From: VRUE01 sp963840565 | GTDB lineage: Bacteria > Actinomycetota > Thermoleophilia > Solirubrobacterales > 70-9 | Direction of reading: 5' to 3' | DNA: 64,000 nucleotides | NCBI GenBank assembly: GCA_963840565.1 | Contig: CAWIZH010000002.1 | Coordinates: 992,001 to 1,056,000 of the forward strand | Shown: piece by piece, positions 1 through 9,663 of the stretch | How positions within the stretch are numbered: position 1 is the first letter of the stretch | How the letters are laid out: the number at the start of each line of letters is the position of its first letter | Program-made: the position numbers and the translations under genes | The notes under the pieces: model-generated | Told to the model about the DNA's origin: nothing | The model's input: the letters and a program-made list of their open reading frames with translations, nothing else | Database searches by the model: none

Positions 1-495
1 CTCTACGCAGGATCGCGGGAGCAGGCCGAGAGCGCCCGCGAACTGCTGCGTTCGCTGGCCCAGCAGCACGGCTGGGAGCTCGATCTGGAGCTGAAGCACT
101 GGCACCCGACGGCGGAGGACTGGGAGGACCCCGACGTGCCCCTGCCGGCGGACGACGCCACTAAGCTCGCCGAGCACGAAGCCATGATCGCCGCCGAGCG
201 CAAGCAGGTCGAAGACACCGGCCACCCCGAATTCGAGGTCCGCATCGACCTCCCCTCTCGCCACGAAGCCGTCGAGCTCGCCCAGCGCCTCCGCAACGAG
301 GGCCTACTCCCCGTTCACCGCTGGAGGTACGTCCTCCTCGGCGCCACCGACGAGGACAACGCCAAGGCCCTCGCCAAGCAGATCGAAGACGAGGCGCCGC
401 CCGGCAGCAAGGTCAGCGCCGAGGGCACCTGGAAGGCCGCATACGACGAGCGCCCGCCAAACCCGTTCGCGTTCCTCGGCGGGCTCGCCGGTTAG
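1..495 (+). CDS. Hypothetical protein, C-terminal part (cut by window start)
   Basis: The frame is open from base 1 to the stop at 495, about 164 residues, so the gene begins outside the window. The product is hydrophilic and acidic, with no signal peptide or membrane segment. It looks like two related alpha/beta halves: one starts YAGSREQAESARELL, the other RIDLPSRHEAVELAQRL and continues into an RWRYVLLGATDEDNAKALA stretch. This resembles a pair of small ferredoxin-like folds that sort sequence identity by helix/strand alternation. It ends PNPFAFLGGLAG. I do not recognise a function. An internal ATG at 136 is not the likely start because coding sequence with the same composition continues upstream. 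Confidence 0.6.
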   Translation, partial: LYAGSREQAESARELLRSLAQQHGWELDLELKHWHPTAEDWEDPDVPLPADDATKLAEHEAMIAAERKQVEDTGHPEFEVRIDLPSRHEAVELAQRLRNEGLLPVHRWRYVLLGATDEDNAKALAKQIEDEAPPGSKVSAEGTWKAAYDERPPNPFAFLGGLAG

Positions 496-538
496 TCACG
501 GTCGAGCCCAGCGCGTCTTGCCAAATAGGTAGCTGCCC

Positions 539-594
539 GAGCGATTGTCAGCGCGAAACTGAGCGATTGTCAGGTAGAATCTGAGCGATTGTCA
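539..594 (+). promoter_or_regulatory. Three 22-bp-spaced direct repeats over promoter and start of the ATPase gene
   Basis: The 12-mer GAGCGATTGTCA occurs exactly at 539-550, 561-572 and 583-594, giving a strict 22-bp period (two helical turns). Similarity extends into the spacers of the first two units. A -10-like TAGAAT lies at 575-580 between copies two and three. The last copy ends one base before the ATG at 596, so there is no room for a normal leader and the transcript may be nearly leaderless. The arrangement suits an operator array for cooperative binding, possibly autoregulatory. Confidence 0.6.
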
Positions 595-595
595 G

Positions 596-1861
596 ATGGC
601 GAGCCTCTACTCAAGACATATCAAGGCAGGGCTGGATGCCGCTCTCGACGACACCCCCGTGGTCGTCGTCGTCGGGCCGCGGCAGGCGGGGAAGAGCACG
701 CTTGCGTCCCTGGTGGCCATGGAGAGGGGCGCCCGGTATGTGACACTCGACGACGACGGCCCTCGGGAAGCCGCGAACGAGGACCCCACCGGCTTCGTCG
801 AGGGCTCGACGCTTCCCCTCTGCATCGACGAGTTCCAGAAGGCGCCTGCCCTGCTGCCCGCAATCAAGGCCCGGGTCGACCGGGCACGCGCAGGGGGGAA
901 GCGACCGGCGGGAATGTTCATCCTCACCGGCTCGGCAAACGTCTGGGCTACCCACCGCATCTCCGAGTCCCTCGTGGGCAGGGCCGAGCGGGTGCCCCTC
1001 TGGCCGCTCTCCCAAGGCGAGCTCCACGGCCGGCGCGAGACCTTTATCGACGACCTGTTCGCCGGCCGGGTGCCCGAGCTCGCGGATGCTCCGATCGGCC
1101 GCCCGGCAATCGCCGAGGCTCTTGCAACTGGCGGGTATCCAGAGGCCATCGCACGCTCAGAGCCGCGCAGGCGGGGGCGCTGGTTCGAGGAGTACGTCGC
1201 GATGACGCTCGAACGCGACGCGCGAGATCTCACCCGTAACGCGCAGCGACTCGACGAGCTCCCCACGCTCCTCCACCTCGCGGCCGCCCGCATCTCGGGG
1301 CTGCTCTCCCCCACTGGGATCGCACGCGATGCGGGCATGAGCCGGCCCACGGTGCAGCGCTATCTCACCCTCCTTGAGCAGCTGTTTCTGCTGATCCGCG
1401 CGAGGGCTTGGAGCCGCAACATCGGCCAGCGCCTGATCAAGGCGCCGAAGGTCTGGGTCCCCGACACAGGATTGGCATGTCACCTGCTCGATTACGGACA
1501 GGCTCGATTCGAAGAAGACGAGACGGCTCTTGCCGGATCCCTATTCGAGAACTTCGTAGCGATGGAGCTGGTGAAGCAGGCAGCGTGGGCCGAGACCAAC
1601 GTTCGAATTCACCACCTCCGGACCGCGGGAGGGCGCGAGGTCGACATCGTTTTGGAGAGCGGCGACGGGACAGTCTGCGCTATCGAGGTCAAGCTGGGGG
1701 CTACCGCGCATTCACGCGACTTCAGCGCGCTTCGCCATCTTCAAAGCAAGCTTGGCAGGCGGTTCAAGACGGGCGCCGTCGTACACACGGGCTCCCAGAC
1801 GCTGCGCTTCGGCCCCGGCCTCTGGGCGTTGCCGGTATCGGCCCTGTGGACACCAGGCTGA
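596..1861 (+). CDS. AAA family ATPase with DUF4143 (AAA_14/DUF4143)
   Basis: 421 residues. Walker A is GPRQAGKST at residues 27-35, with Walker B in LPLCIDEFQ and a sensor-like FILTGSAN segment. A winged-helix-like part follows (GIARDAGMSRPTVQRYLTLLEQ). The C-terminal DUF4143 has the nuclease-like pattern GGREVDIVLE...AIEVKLG, resembling a degenerate PD-(D/E)XK fold. Proteins of this family are widespread, of uncertain role, often on mobile DNA or beside toxin-antitoxin genes. No antitoxin neighbour is visible here. The ATG at 596 directly follows the third repeat of the upstream operator-like array, so expression is probably tightly regulated. The next gene is convergent. Confidence 0.9.
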   Translation: MASLYSRHIKAGLDAALDDTPVVVVVGPRQAGKSTLASLVAMERGARYVTLDDDGPREAANEDPTGFVEGSTLPLCIDEFQKAPALLPAIKARVDRARAGGKRPAGMFILTGSANVWATHRISESLVGRAERVPLWPLSQGELHGRRETFIDDLFAGRVPELADAPIGRPAIAEALATGGYPEAIARSEPRRRGRWFEEYVAMTLERDARDLTRNAQRLDELPTLLHLAAARISGLLSPTGIARDAGMSRPTVQRYLTLLEQLFLLIRARAWSRNIGQRLIKAPKVWVPDTGLACHLLDYGQARFEEDETALAGSLFENFVAMELVKQAAWAETNVRIHHLRTAGGREVDIVLESGDGTVCAIEVKLGATAHSRDFSALRHLQSKLGRRFKTGAVVHTGSQTLRFGPGLWALPVSALWTPG

Positions 1862-1876
1862 TGACACCGAGAGAGG

Positions 1877-3034
1877 TCATCGCACCGCGGCGCTGAATTC
1901 GCGACTGCCGCTGCAGGACGAGAACGCCGTCGTCGCGGTGCCGTGGAAATGACGGTGGTGCAGGCGTCCTTCGAGCGTCACGTAGGTGGGCGTCTGACCG
2001 TGACTCAGTGACTGCCCGGTCACGATGCCGTTGGGTGCGATCCGGGCGGAGCGCAGAACGGCGATTGCCGTGGTTAGGGGCGGAGAGCCAGCGCCGCAGG
2101 TGACCGGGATGGCGACCTCGAGCCCGCGCAGCACCTTGCCGTCGCCGGAGACTTCAAAGCTCGCCCGGTCCTGCTCGGCAAAGGACTCGGGGCGCGAGGA
2201 GTAATGACCGTCATCGCGACCACTGGTCGCCCGCTGCCCCCCGGGCCGCAGGACCTGTACTTCCTCGGGGCCCAGGCCTTGGCTCAAGCCATTGCTGAGG
2301 TAGAAGTTGACGCGGAGCTTGTGGGTTCCCGCCGGCAGCTTGAGGAAGAAGTCGTTCCCGCCGTCCGGGTCATAGGGCGCGCGGGCGAGGTCAGTCCAGC
2401 TTCCGCTGCCGAACTTACGGCCGATTCCCTGCACGGCGATTTCGGTGCCGCTGAGGTCGACGCCGGCGCGAAAGGTGAAGTGGGCGAGGTAGCCGGCGTA
2501 GATCCGCCGCGGGCCGCTCAGCTCGGCCCCTTCGACGTTCGGCGTGATGAAGATCCACGAAAGCGGAGCGACTTCCCAGCCGCGCTGGCAACCGCCGCAG
2601 CTCCGGTACACCTGCCAGGCGATCGGGCCGAGGAAAAGGGCGGCGGGAGTCGGCGAGCCGGGCAGCATCAACTGTGAGCGGCAGGTGCCGGGTGAGGCAC
2701 CGGGAAGCGCAGCCGCTTCGCCGGCCCAGTAGCCGGCGCTCGCAATCAGGCGACCGGCCTCGTCGCGAGCGTCGCCGTTCGAGAAGCGGACTCCGTAGTC
2801 GCGAGCGTCGCCACCGGGGTAGCTCGGGCACGTGTAGGTGACTTCAACGCCACCATGGCTCACCGGCTGCTGCTGGAACTGCGCCGGCGAGAGGTAGGCG
2901 ATCGGCGGTTCGCTCGTGACCTCGGCCGCAGCGAGCGACGGGAACGCTGCCCCGAGCAGAGCCACCGCGACAGCGAGGAAAACCCCCGGCCAGGCTCCTG
3001 CCCTGCTCCTCATCTCCCCGTTGGCCAAGTTCAT
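1877..3034 (-). CDS. Secreted protein of unknown function
   Basis: About 385 residues with a clear Sec signal peptide: basic MRSRAGAWPG, a hydrophobic core (VFLAVAVALLGAAF) and an A-rich cleavage site before EVTSEPP. The mature part has scattered cysteines (YTCPSYPGG, GTCRSQ, RSCGGCQRG, VTCGAG, SSCSGS), suggesting disulfides, and beta-rich segments such as KLRVNFYLSNG. It resembles no family I can name. Starts at 3052 (GTG), 3034 (ATG) and 3016 (ATG, at the signal peptide n-region) are all possible. The gene converges with the ATPase gene, leaving 15 bases between them. Confidence 0.7.
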   Translation of the reverse strand: MNLANGEMRSRAGAWPGVFLAVAVALLGAAFPSLAAAEVTSEPPIAYLSPAQFQQQPVSHGGVEVTYTCPSYPGGDARDYGVRFSNGDARDEAGRLIASAGYWAGEAAALPGASPGTCRSQLMLPGSPTPAALFLGPIAWQVYRSCGGCQRGWEVAPLSWIFITPNVEGAELSGPRRIYAGYLAHFTFRAGVDLSGTEIAVQGIGRKFGSGSWTDLARAPYDPDGGNDFFLKLPAGTHKLRVNFYLSNGLSQGLGPEEVQVLRPGGQRATSGRDDGHYSSRPESFAEQDRASFEVSGDGKVLRGLEVAIPVTCGAGSPPLTTAIAVLRSARIAPNGIVTGQSLSHGQTPTYVTLEGRLHHRHFHGTATTAFSSCSGSREFSAAVR

Positions 3035-3093
3035 CAATCGCCAATGACGCACGCCTGCAGGATCACGACTTTACAGCCGCGGGTTCGCCTAGT

Positions 3094-3495
3094 GTGGCGA
3101 GCTTGAACTGGGTCGAAGTCTTTGCCGTACTGCTCGTCTCGCACTTGGCGGGGGATTTCCTGCTGCAGACCGACTGGCAGGCTCAGCACAAGCGGAATGG
3201 CCTTGGCGGCGACCCGGTCGCCCGGCGCGCTCTGCTCACGCACGTCGCCACCTACACGCTGGCGTTCTTGCCGGCGCTGGTCTGGATCGGCCTTGAATAC
3301 GACGCCGCACGCGCCGTCGCGATCGGCTTCCTCATCGCCGTACCGCACCTGATCCAGGACGACCGCAGGCTGCTCGATGCCTACATGGCTCGGGTCAAGG
3401 GCCTCTCCCAGACCTCGTCGGGCCTGGCCGTTGCCGTCGACCAGTCCTTCCACGTCATCACCCTGTTCGCCACGGCGCTGATCGTCGTCGCGTAG
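3094..3495 (+). CDS. DUF3307-type small membrane protein
   Basis: 133 residues, GTG start (a TTG at 3103 is an alternative). Three to four hydrophobic segments carry the conserved polar motifs of DUF3307 proteins: HLAGDFLLQTDWQAQHK near residue 16, THVATYTLAF, PHLIQDDRRLLD and DQSFHVITL. The paired H...D pattern inside membrane helices is typical of the family, whose biochemical role is unknown. It stands alone on the plus strand and converges with the cyclase gene 12 bases downstream. Confidence 0.75.
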   Translation: MASLNWVEVFAVLLVSHLAGDFLLQTDWQAQHKRNGLGGDPVARRALLTHVATYTLAFLPALVWIGLEYDAARAVAIGFLIAVPHLIQDDRRLLDAYMARVKGLSQTSSGLAVAVDQSFHVITLFATALIVVA

Positions 3496-3507
3496 GCACC
3501 GGGCGGC

Positions 3508-5326
3508 TCAGCGCAGGGTCCAAACGGTGATCGTGTGGGTCCGGCCGCGGACCTCCTGCTCCCCCACCAGCTCGAGCTCACCGCCGTCGTTGCGCTGCGC
3601 TTGCCGGGTCGAGTCGGCGATGAAGACCTGGTGGCCGGAGCCTTTGGTCATCCCCTCCAGCCGCGCCGCGGTGTTCGTCGTATCGCCGATCGCGGTGTAT
3701 TCGGTGCGGCGCTTGGAGCCGACCTGACCCGACATCACGGTGCCGCTGTTGAGGCCGATGCCCATTGCGAACCCCTCCAGCCCCTGGCTGTCCATCCACT
3801 CGTTGAAGCGCGGCAGCCGCACCTTGAGCATCTCCCCCGCCGCGGCGAGCGCCCGGTCGGCGTGGTCCTCCTGCCCCAGCGGGGCGCCGAAGACGGCCAT
3901 GATCCCGTCGCCCATGTAGGAGACGAGGGTGCCGCCGTGATCCATGATCGCGTCGCTCATCTCCTCCAGGTAGCGGTTGAGGACCTCGATCACCCGGTCG
4001 GGATCGAGTTCCTCCGAGAACGAGGTGAAGCCGCGCAGGTCGCTGAAGAGGACCGTGCACTCGCGCCTCACGCCGCCGAAGCGCAGGTCGCCGTCGTCGA
4101 CCCGCTCGAGCACCTCGGCGACGACCGCCTGGGGGACGAAGCGGGCGAAGGTGTCGTGAACCCGCTGGCGCTCGAAGCTCGTCATCACGTAGTTGACCGC
4201 GAGCGCGCCTAGCGCCGAGAGCACCAGGGCCAGCAGCGGGTAGACGACCGGCAGCACGGTGCCGCCGTTGAAAGCGAGCTGGGTCAGCCCCGCGTAGGCG
4301 ATGCCGAGCGCTGCCGCGACGAGCAGGGCCGGCGAGCGGCTTCAGCCGCACGGTCGCCGCCGCCGGCGCCGCCGCCATCAGCGCGATCAGCAACAGGGTC
4401 AGGACCAGGCCCGAGGACTCCAGCGGGAAGCCGTGGATCGCGGTCCAGATCGCGTTCGCCTGCAGTTCCGGGCCCGACATCAGCTCGTCGCCCGTGGTCG
4501 AGGTCGGGTGGACGTCCTGCAGCGAGGGCGCCGAGGCGCCGACGACGACCGTCTTGCCGCGAAACACCGAGTCGGGCACCTGGCCGCGCAGGACGCGCGA
4601 GTAGGAGACCTGGCGGAAGGTGTTCGGGGGGCCCGCGGAAGTCGATCCAGGCACGGCCGTCGCCTTCGAGCTCGTCGGGCTCGATCGGCGTCCCCGTCGT
4701 CGCTTCGGCCGTGGCGACGGCAAAGCCGATCAGGCCGTCGACTTCGTAGCTCATTTTGCGAATCGTCCCGCCCGGGTCGGGCTCGACCAGGGTGTTGGCG
4801 GCGCGGGCGCCGATCGCGTGCACCACTTCTTCGCCGCCGAAGATCCGGCTCTTGCCATGGTCTGACTTCGGTGGTCGAGAGCACCACACCGCGGCTTGCG
4901 TTCGATCGCTTCGATCAGGGCGTTGTCCTGGGCCGGCTCTGTCGGCTCGGTGAACTGGACGTCGAAGGCGACGGTTTTCGCCCCGGCGCGGCGTAGCTGG
5001 TCGATCACGCGGCCGTGGAGGGAGCGCGGAAAGGGCCACTGCACCCCGAGTTCGCTGAAGGTGCGGTCGTCGACTTGGACGACGACGATTTCTTCGGGGC
5101 GTTCCTGGCTGCCCCGTGCCGAGAAGCGGGCGTCGACGCTCTGCAGCTCCAGCGCCCGCATCAGGTGCGTCGCGTAGGCGACGGTGCCGAGCGCGGCGGC
5201 GGCGATCGCGACGAGGACCATCGCCCGCCCTCGCCTGCGGCGCAGCGACCCACCCCGCTTCACGGGCCCACCACGAAGCGTTCCATCAGGTCGATCGCCG
5301 TCGCAAGGATCGAAAACCTTATTCAT
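3508..5326 (-). CDS. CHASE2-domain class III adenylate/guanylate cyclase (frame broken)
   Basis: The N-terminal TM helix (AMVLVAIAAAALGTVAYATHLM) is followed by an extracytoplasmic CHASE2 sensor (SVDARFSARGSQ, VVQVDDRTF, VAFDVQFTEPT, FRGKTVVVGASAPSLQD), then two or three TM helices and a class III cyclase domain. The cyclase keeps TVLFSDLRGFTSF, SYMGDGIMAVFGAP and AIGDTTNTAARL, so metal aspartates and the transition-state N...R pair are present. Product would be cAMP or cGMP from NTP in the cytoplasm. The frame is broken near 4895, 4865, 4632 and 4325, yet each piece stays conserved. The start is uncertain: ATG 5326 or GTG 5263; the latter leaves more room for a divergent promoter. It is divergent to a carrier with a cyclic-nucleotide-binding domain, a likely effector of the product. 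Confidence 0.85.
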
Positions 5327-5343
5327 TGCCACACCCCATCGCA

Positions 5344-7043
5344 ATGGCTATCGTGCGGCCGACGATGAAGGGGGGCGCACGGAAGCTGGGGTACGCCCTT
5401 CGTGCGCTGGCAATCGACTTCGGCAACCGCGACCTCGGCCTGCTCGGAGTGGCGAGGGTGGGAACCTCCTTCGCCAACTGGTCCTTCGCGATCGCCCTCG
5501 GCGTGTACGGGTTCGAGGCGCACGGCGCGGTCGGCGTCGGCCTGGTCGCTTTGGTGCGCTTCCTGCCCGGCGCGATCGCCTCGCCGTTCGCCGGCCTGCT
5601 GATCGACCGCTACCCGCGCCGCACGGTGCTGCTCGCCAGCAGCCTGGCGATGGGAGCGGTCCTGGCCGGCGCCACCGTGGCGGCATCGCTCGACGCCGCC
5701 CTCGGCGGTCGTCTTCGTCTTCCCCGCCCTCTTCGCGGTCGCCTCCTGCGCCTACGGGCCGGCCGAGTCGGCGCTGATCCCCGGCCTGGCGCGAACCCCG
5801 CAGGAGCTCTCGGCGAGCAACGTCACCCACAGCGCGATGGAGAACAGCGGCTTCCTGCTCGCCGCGATCGCCACCGGCATCCTGCTCGGCGCCACCTCGC
5901 CGGGGTTCGTGTTCGGGGTGGCGACCGGCGTCACCGCCCTGGCCACGATCGTGATCGCGGCCGTGCAGCGGGACCGCCGCCCCAGCTACGCCGCGGACGA
6001 GGGCGAAGTGGCGGGCGTCGTCCGCGAAATCGGCCTCGGCCTGCGGACCCTGGTCGGGCACCCGGCGCTGCGGCTCTCGGCCGCGACCCTGATCGCGCTG
6101 CTGCTCTTCGAGGGCTTCGCCGACGTGCTCGTCGTCGTCATGGCGCTCGAGCTGCTCCACCTCGGCGAGGGCAGCGTCGGCTTCCTCAATGCAAGCTGGG
6201 GATTCGGGGCGCTGCTCGGCGGCGCCGGGCTGGCGCTGCTGCTCGACCGCGGCAAGCTGGTGATCGCGATCGCCGGCGGCAGCCTCGTCCTCGGCCTGGC
6301 GACGATGCTGCCGGGCATCTGGCCGGAGCGGGCGCTCGGCCTACGTCGGCTGGCTCGGGATCGGGGTCGGCTTCACCTTCGTCGAGGTCGCGGCGAAGAC
6401 GCTGATGCAGCGGCTCGGCTCCGACGAGACCCTGGGCCGCGTGATCGGCTCACTCGAATCCGCCCGGCTGGCGGCGATGGCGCTGGGATCGATCGGCGCG
6501 ATCGGGCTGATCGAGGTCCTCGGCACCCGCGGCGCGCTGGTCGCCCTCGGCGCGCTGATGCCGGTCTTCGTAATCGTCTGCTGGGCGCGACTGCGCGCCT
6601 TCGAGGTCGGCGCCCCGGTCGCCGAGGGCCCCTACCTGCTGCTGCGCGGGAACTCGATCTTCGCGCCACTGCCGATCGCGACCCTGGAGCGGCTCAGCCA
6701 CGACCTCGTCGCGGTCGAGGCCGGTGCCGGCGAAGACGTGATCGTCCAGGGCGAGGTGGGCGACCGCTTCTTCCTGATCGAGCAGGGCGAGGTCGAGGTG
6801 TTCGAAAACGGGGCCTTCCGCCGCAACGAGGGCCCGGGCGAATCCTTCGGCGAGATCGCCCTCCTTCACGACGTCCCCCGCACGGCGACGGTGCGGGCCA
6901 CGGTCAGGACGCGACTGCTGGCGCTCGAGCGGGAGCAGTTCCTCGCCGCCGTGACCGGACACAGGCGCAGTCGCCAGGTCGCCGGCACGGTCATCGACGA
7001 CCGCTGGGACAGTCAGGACCTTGCCGACGTCAGCCCGTCTTGA
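5344..7043 (+). CDS. MFS transporter with C-terminal cyclic nucleotide-binding domain (frame broken)
   Basis: About 565 residues when joined. The first ~410 form a 12-TM MFS carrier (GLLIDRYPRRTVLLASS is the cytoplasmic loop motif; GFLNASWGFGALLGG and GRVIGSLESARLAAMA are in the second half). The last ~130 residues form a cNMP-binding fold with the phosphate-binding cassette PGESFGEIALLHDVPRTATV. Substrate unknown. Extra bases near 5705 and 6345 shift the frame; all three pieces are conserved. Alternative start ATG 5365. The divergent neighbour is a CHASE2 cyclase, so the carrier may be gated by that cyclase's product (inference). Confidence 0.85.
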
Positions 7044-7055
7044 TCGCTCGCCGCT

Positions 7056-9554
7056 CTATCCCGATGCCGCTAGATAACTTTTGCCCGCCGGCAGCGAGAG
7101 CGTCCGGCCGGCCGCGAAGTCCCGCACCGAGACGATGCCCCGTTTGACTTCGAAGTAGGTGCCGTCGCAGCGGTCTTCGGTGAACCAGATCGTGCCTCGC
7201 ACGGTCGCCGAGCCGTAGTTTCCTTCGGTCTTGAAGTTGCCGTGGCCGCTGCCCCAGAGGCGCCGTCCCCCCTTGGCTGACGCCGATGCTCGCTGACTGC
7301 GACCCTCGGAGCCGGCGCAGGCGGAGAAGTCGCCGCCGCGCAAGCGCAGGGTCACCAGGCCGCTGCCTTCCTGCTGCGCGACCAGGAAGCGCCCGCTGTA
7401 GAAGACGGCGGACTGTTCCGTGCCGGTGGCGTTGATCGAGGTCAGGCCTGCCTTTCCGGCCGTGGTGTCGACGACCGAGCCGACCGGGATGGTCTGGCCT
7501 TCTTTCAGCGGTGCGAATTTTTTCTGCCCGGGGCGCCTGACCAGGACCTGCCCCGCTTCCGGCACGACCGCGACGCTTTCGCCGTTGACCGGCACGATGC
7601 CGGCGGGAGCGAGCGGGGCGATCAGCGGCGAAGCCGGGACAGAGGTGTCGATCCGCCAGGTATAGGCGGCCGGTTTGGGCTGCACGTTGCCGGCTTCGTC
7701 AATCGCCCGCACTTCGAAGCTATGGGCCCCGTCGGCAAGCGAGCCATAGGCCTTCGGCGAGGTACAAGCAGCAAAGGCGGCATCGTCGAGCTTGCATTCG
7801 AAGCCGGCGACGCCGGAGCCATCGGGGTCGGCGGCGGTGAAGGCGAAGCCGGCGGTGGCGGAGGCGGAGGGATCGGTGGGTTTGGCCTCGATCGTCGCGA
7901 TCGGAGCGGTGGTGTCGACATTCCAGCCGTAGGCGGCCACGGGGCCGGTGTTGCCGGCGTTGTCGATCGCCCTCACTTCGAAGCTGTGAGGGCCGTCGTC
8001 GAGCGCGTCGTAGGTGCTCGGCGAGGCGCAGACAACGAAGGCGGCGTCGTCGAGCTTGCATTCGAAGCCGGCGACGCCCGAGCCGTCGGGGTCGGTGGCG
8101 GTGAAGGCGAAGCTGGCGCTGGCCGAGGCGGAAGGATCGACGGGCTGGGTGTCGATCGTCGCGGTCGAGGCGGTGGAATCCTCGCGGTAGGAGATCGAGT
8201 TCGAGCAGGACGATGGGGTTGGCGAGGCCGAGGTGGTCGTGGCGCTGAACTGGGTGACGGAATCGTCCGCGACCGTGACTTCGATGCCCGCGGCCAGCTC
8301 GGCCGGGGTCGCGTTGGTGACGATCGGGCCGCCACTGCAGTTGTCGCTCGCGTAGAGGGTGACGGCGGTGCCGTCGGGGGCGGAGCCGATTACAAGTGGC
8401 GTCGTGTCGTTGGCCGGAGAGGCCGGTGCGGTACCGGTCAAGCCGGGAGGCGCCGGTGGCGGCAGGTGATCGAAGGTCGCGACGACTTCCTCCGCTTCCG
8501 ACACAGTCGTCTCGCAGGCGCCGGTGCCCTCACACCCTCCGCCCGACCAGCCACTGAATTCCGACCCGGCCCCGGCGCTGGCGGTGAGAGTGACGATTTG
8601 GCCGGCCTCATAATCCTCTTCGCAATCGAGGCCGCACTCGATTCCCGCGGGCGAGCTGGCCACTTGGCCATCGCCCGTACCGTCCTTGGCAACTTTGAGC
8701 GGGACCTTCGGCTGCGTGGTCAGCGGCCGGCAGGCGCTCGGAACCACCTTGACGAAGCGAAGGTTGTCGAGGAAGACGGCCGAGTCGTATTTCTTGTCTG
8801 AGGCGTCGAAGATCGAGAAATAGATCGAGTGCGCCCCCGGCGTGATCAGGGTCCGGGCGGTGAGCAGGCGCGTCGCCGCGTTGAAGTAGGTGCCTTCGGC
8901 CTCGGCGGGAGTCATTTCGGTCGGACCGACGCCGTTGACGGATATCGGCTCCCCCAGGGGAGATGCGGCGAAATCGTTGGGCCGGACCAGTTCCCCGCTT
9001 TTCAGCACCGACCAGCTGTTGGTATCGACTTCGGCGATGAAGGCGTCGTTGTAGGCGGAGCCGATGTATTTCGGGTACTCCTCGGAGAGGAAGCGGAAAT
9101 CGAAGGCTGCGCAATTGGCGCTGGCAGGAACGTCGACGTCCAGCTTCAGCACCGACCAGTCTTTGGCGACTCCTCGCGCCGCCGGTTCGGGGCTGACTTG
9201 CGAGGGAAACTGGGTCGAGCCGAAATACCCGCTCGAGAACTGGCTCGCGACGGTGCCGATCTCTCCGGTGGAGAGGATCGCGTAGGCGCCTCTCGAGGTC
9301 GGGAAGCCCGCCAGAGATTCAGGCGCCGGCGCGACGCTCTGCCCCAGGCCGATCGACGAGTTGGCACTGGAACTGCCGAAAGGCCTTTCCGGCAGGGAAG
9401 CACCGGCGAGCTGCGATTGGTCGGCCATCAGGGCCTGGCCCGCGAGCTGTGGCGACCCCGCCGCAGCCGGATCGAGCGCTTCGACCTTCGCCAAGGCCTG
9501 AGCGGGCCCGCAGAGGACCCCGACCAGCACTGCTACGAGCGCGACTTTTCTCAT
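7056..9554 (-). CDS. Secreted multidomain protein: choice-of-anchor L-like, InlB-like, Ig-like repeats, FecR-like
   Basis: 832 residues, signal peptide MRKVALVAVLVGVLCGPAQALA. Domain order: a choice-of-anchor L-like domain (about residues 60-275, AAFDFRFLSEEYP...YNDAFIAEVD, VFLDNLRF); a divergent InlB-type beta-repeat (SPAGIECGLDCEEDYEAGQ...GWSGGGCEG); an Ig-like segment; two ~100-residue tandem repeats (SFAFTATDPDGSGVAGFECKLDDAAF, then DGPHSFEVRAIDNAGN); and a C-terminal FecR-like domain (AGQVLVRRPGQKKFAPLKEG...GSVVDTTAGKAGL). It is probably surface-associated. The FecR fold ending a secreted protein is found in actinobacterial cell-envelope proteins; no sigma factor lies nearby, so no signalling role is claimed. 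The ligand is unknown. Confidence 0.8.
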   Translation of the reverse strand: MRKVALVAVLVGVLCGPAQALAKVEALDPAAAGSPQLAGQALMADQSQLAGASLPERPFGSSSANSSIGLGQSVAPAPESLAGFPTSRGAYAILSTGEIGTVASQFSSGYFGSTQFPSQVSPEPAARGVAKDWSVLKLDVDVPASANCAAFDFRFLSEEYPKYIGSAYNDAFIAEVDTNSWSVLKSGELVRPNDFAASPLGEPISVNGVGPTEMTPAEAEGTYFNAATRLLTARTLITPGAHSIYFSIFDASDKKYDSAVFLDNLRFVKVVPSACRPLTTQPKVPLKVAKDGTGDGQVASSPAGIECGLDCEEDYEAGQIVTLTASAGAGSEFSGWSGGGCEGTGACETTVSEAEEVVATFDHLPPPAPPGLTGTAPASPANDTTPLVIGSAPDGTAVTLYASDNCSGGPIVTNATPAELAAGIEVTVADDSVTQFSATTTSASPTPSSCSNSISYREDSTASTATIDTQPVDPSASASASFAFTATDPDGSGVAGFECKLDDAAFVVCASPSTYDALDDGPHSFEVRAIDNAGNTGPVAAYGWNVDTTAPIATIEAKPTDPSASATAGFAFTAADPDGSGVAGFECKLDDAAFAACTSPKAYGSLADGAHSFEVRAIDEAGNVQPKPAAYTWRIDTSVPASPLIAPLAPAGIVPVNGESVAVVPEAGQVLVRRPGQKKFAPLKEGQTIPVGSVVDTTAGKAGLTSINATGTEQSAVFYSGRFLVAQQEGSGLVTLRLRGGDFSACAGSEGRSQRASASAKGGRRLWGSGHGNFKTEGNYGSATVRGTIWFTEDRCDGTYFEVKRGIVSVRDFAAGRTLSLPAGKSYLAASG

Positions 9555-9639
9555 TGAGGAGGCCCTTTAGCCATTGCCCTGCCTTTGGACGAATTTTCGA
9601 CTCTACGGCCCTGCGCCCTTATTGGGCAAGCTCGACTGT

Positions 9640-9663
9640 CCAAAATCAGTCCTTCGATTTTGG
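9640..9663. promoter_or_regulatory. 8-bp inverted repeat upstream of the secreted-protein gene
   Basis: CCAAAATC at 9640-9647 and GATTTTGG at 9656-9663 form a perfect dyad with an 8-base spacer, in an AT-richer 180-bp gap between two minus-strand genes. It lies 86 bases upstream of the start at 9554. It could be an operator or the end of the upstream transcript; no U-run supports a terminator. Confidence 0.35.

Noticed and set aside
589..1239. 216-codon frame overlapping the ATPase gene
   Set aside because: Arg-rich shadow; the ATPase frame has Walker motifs throughout.
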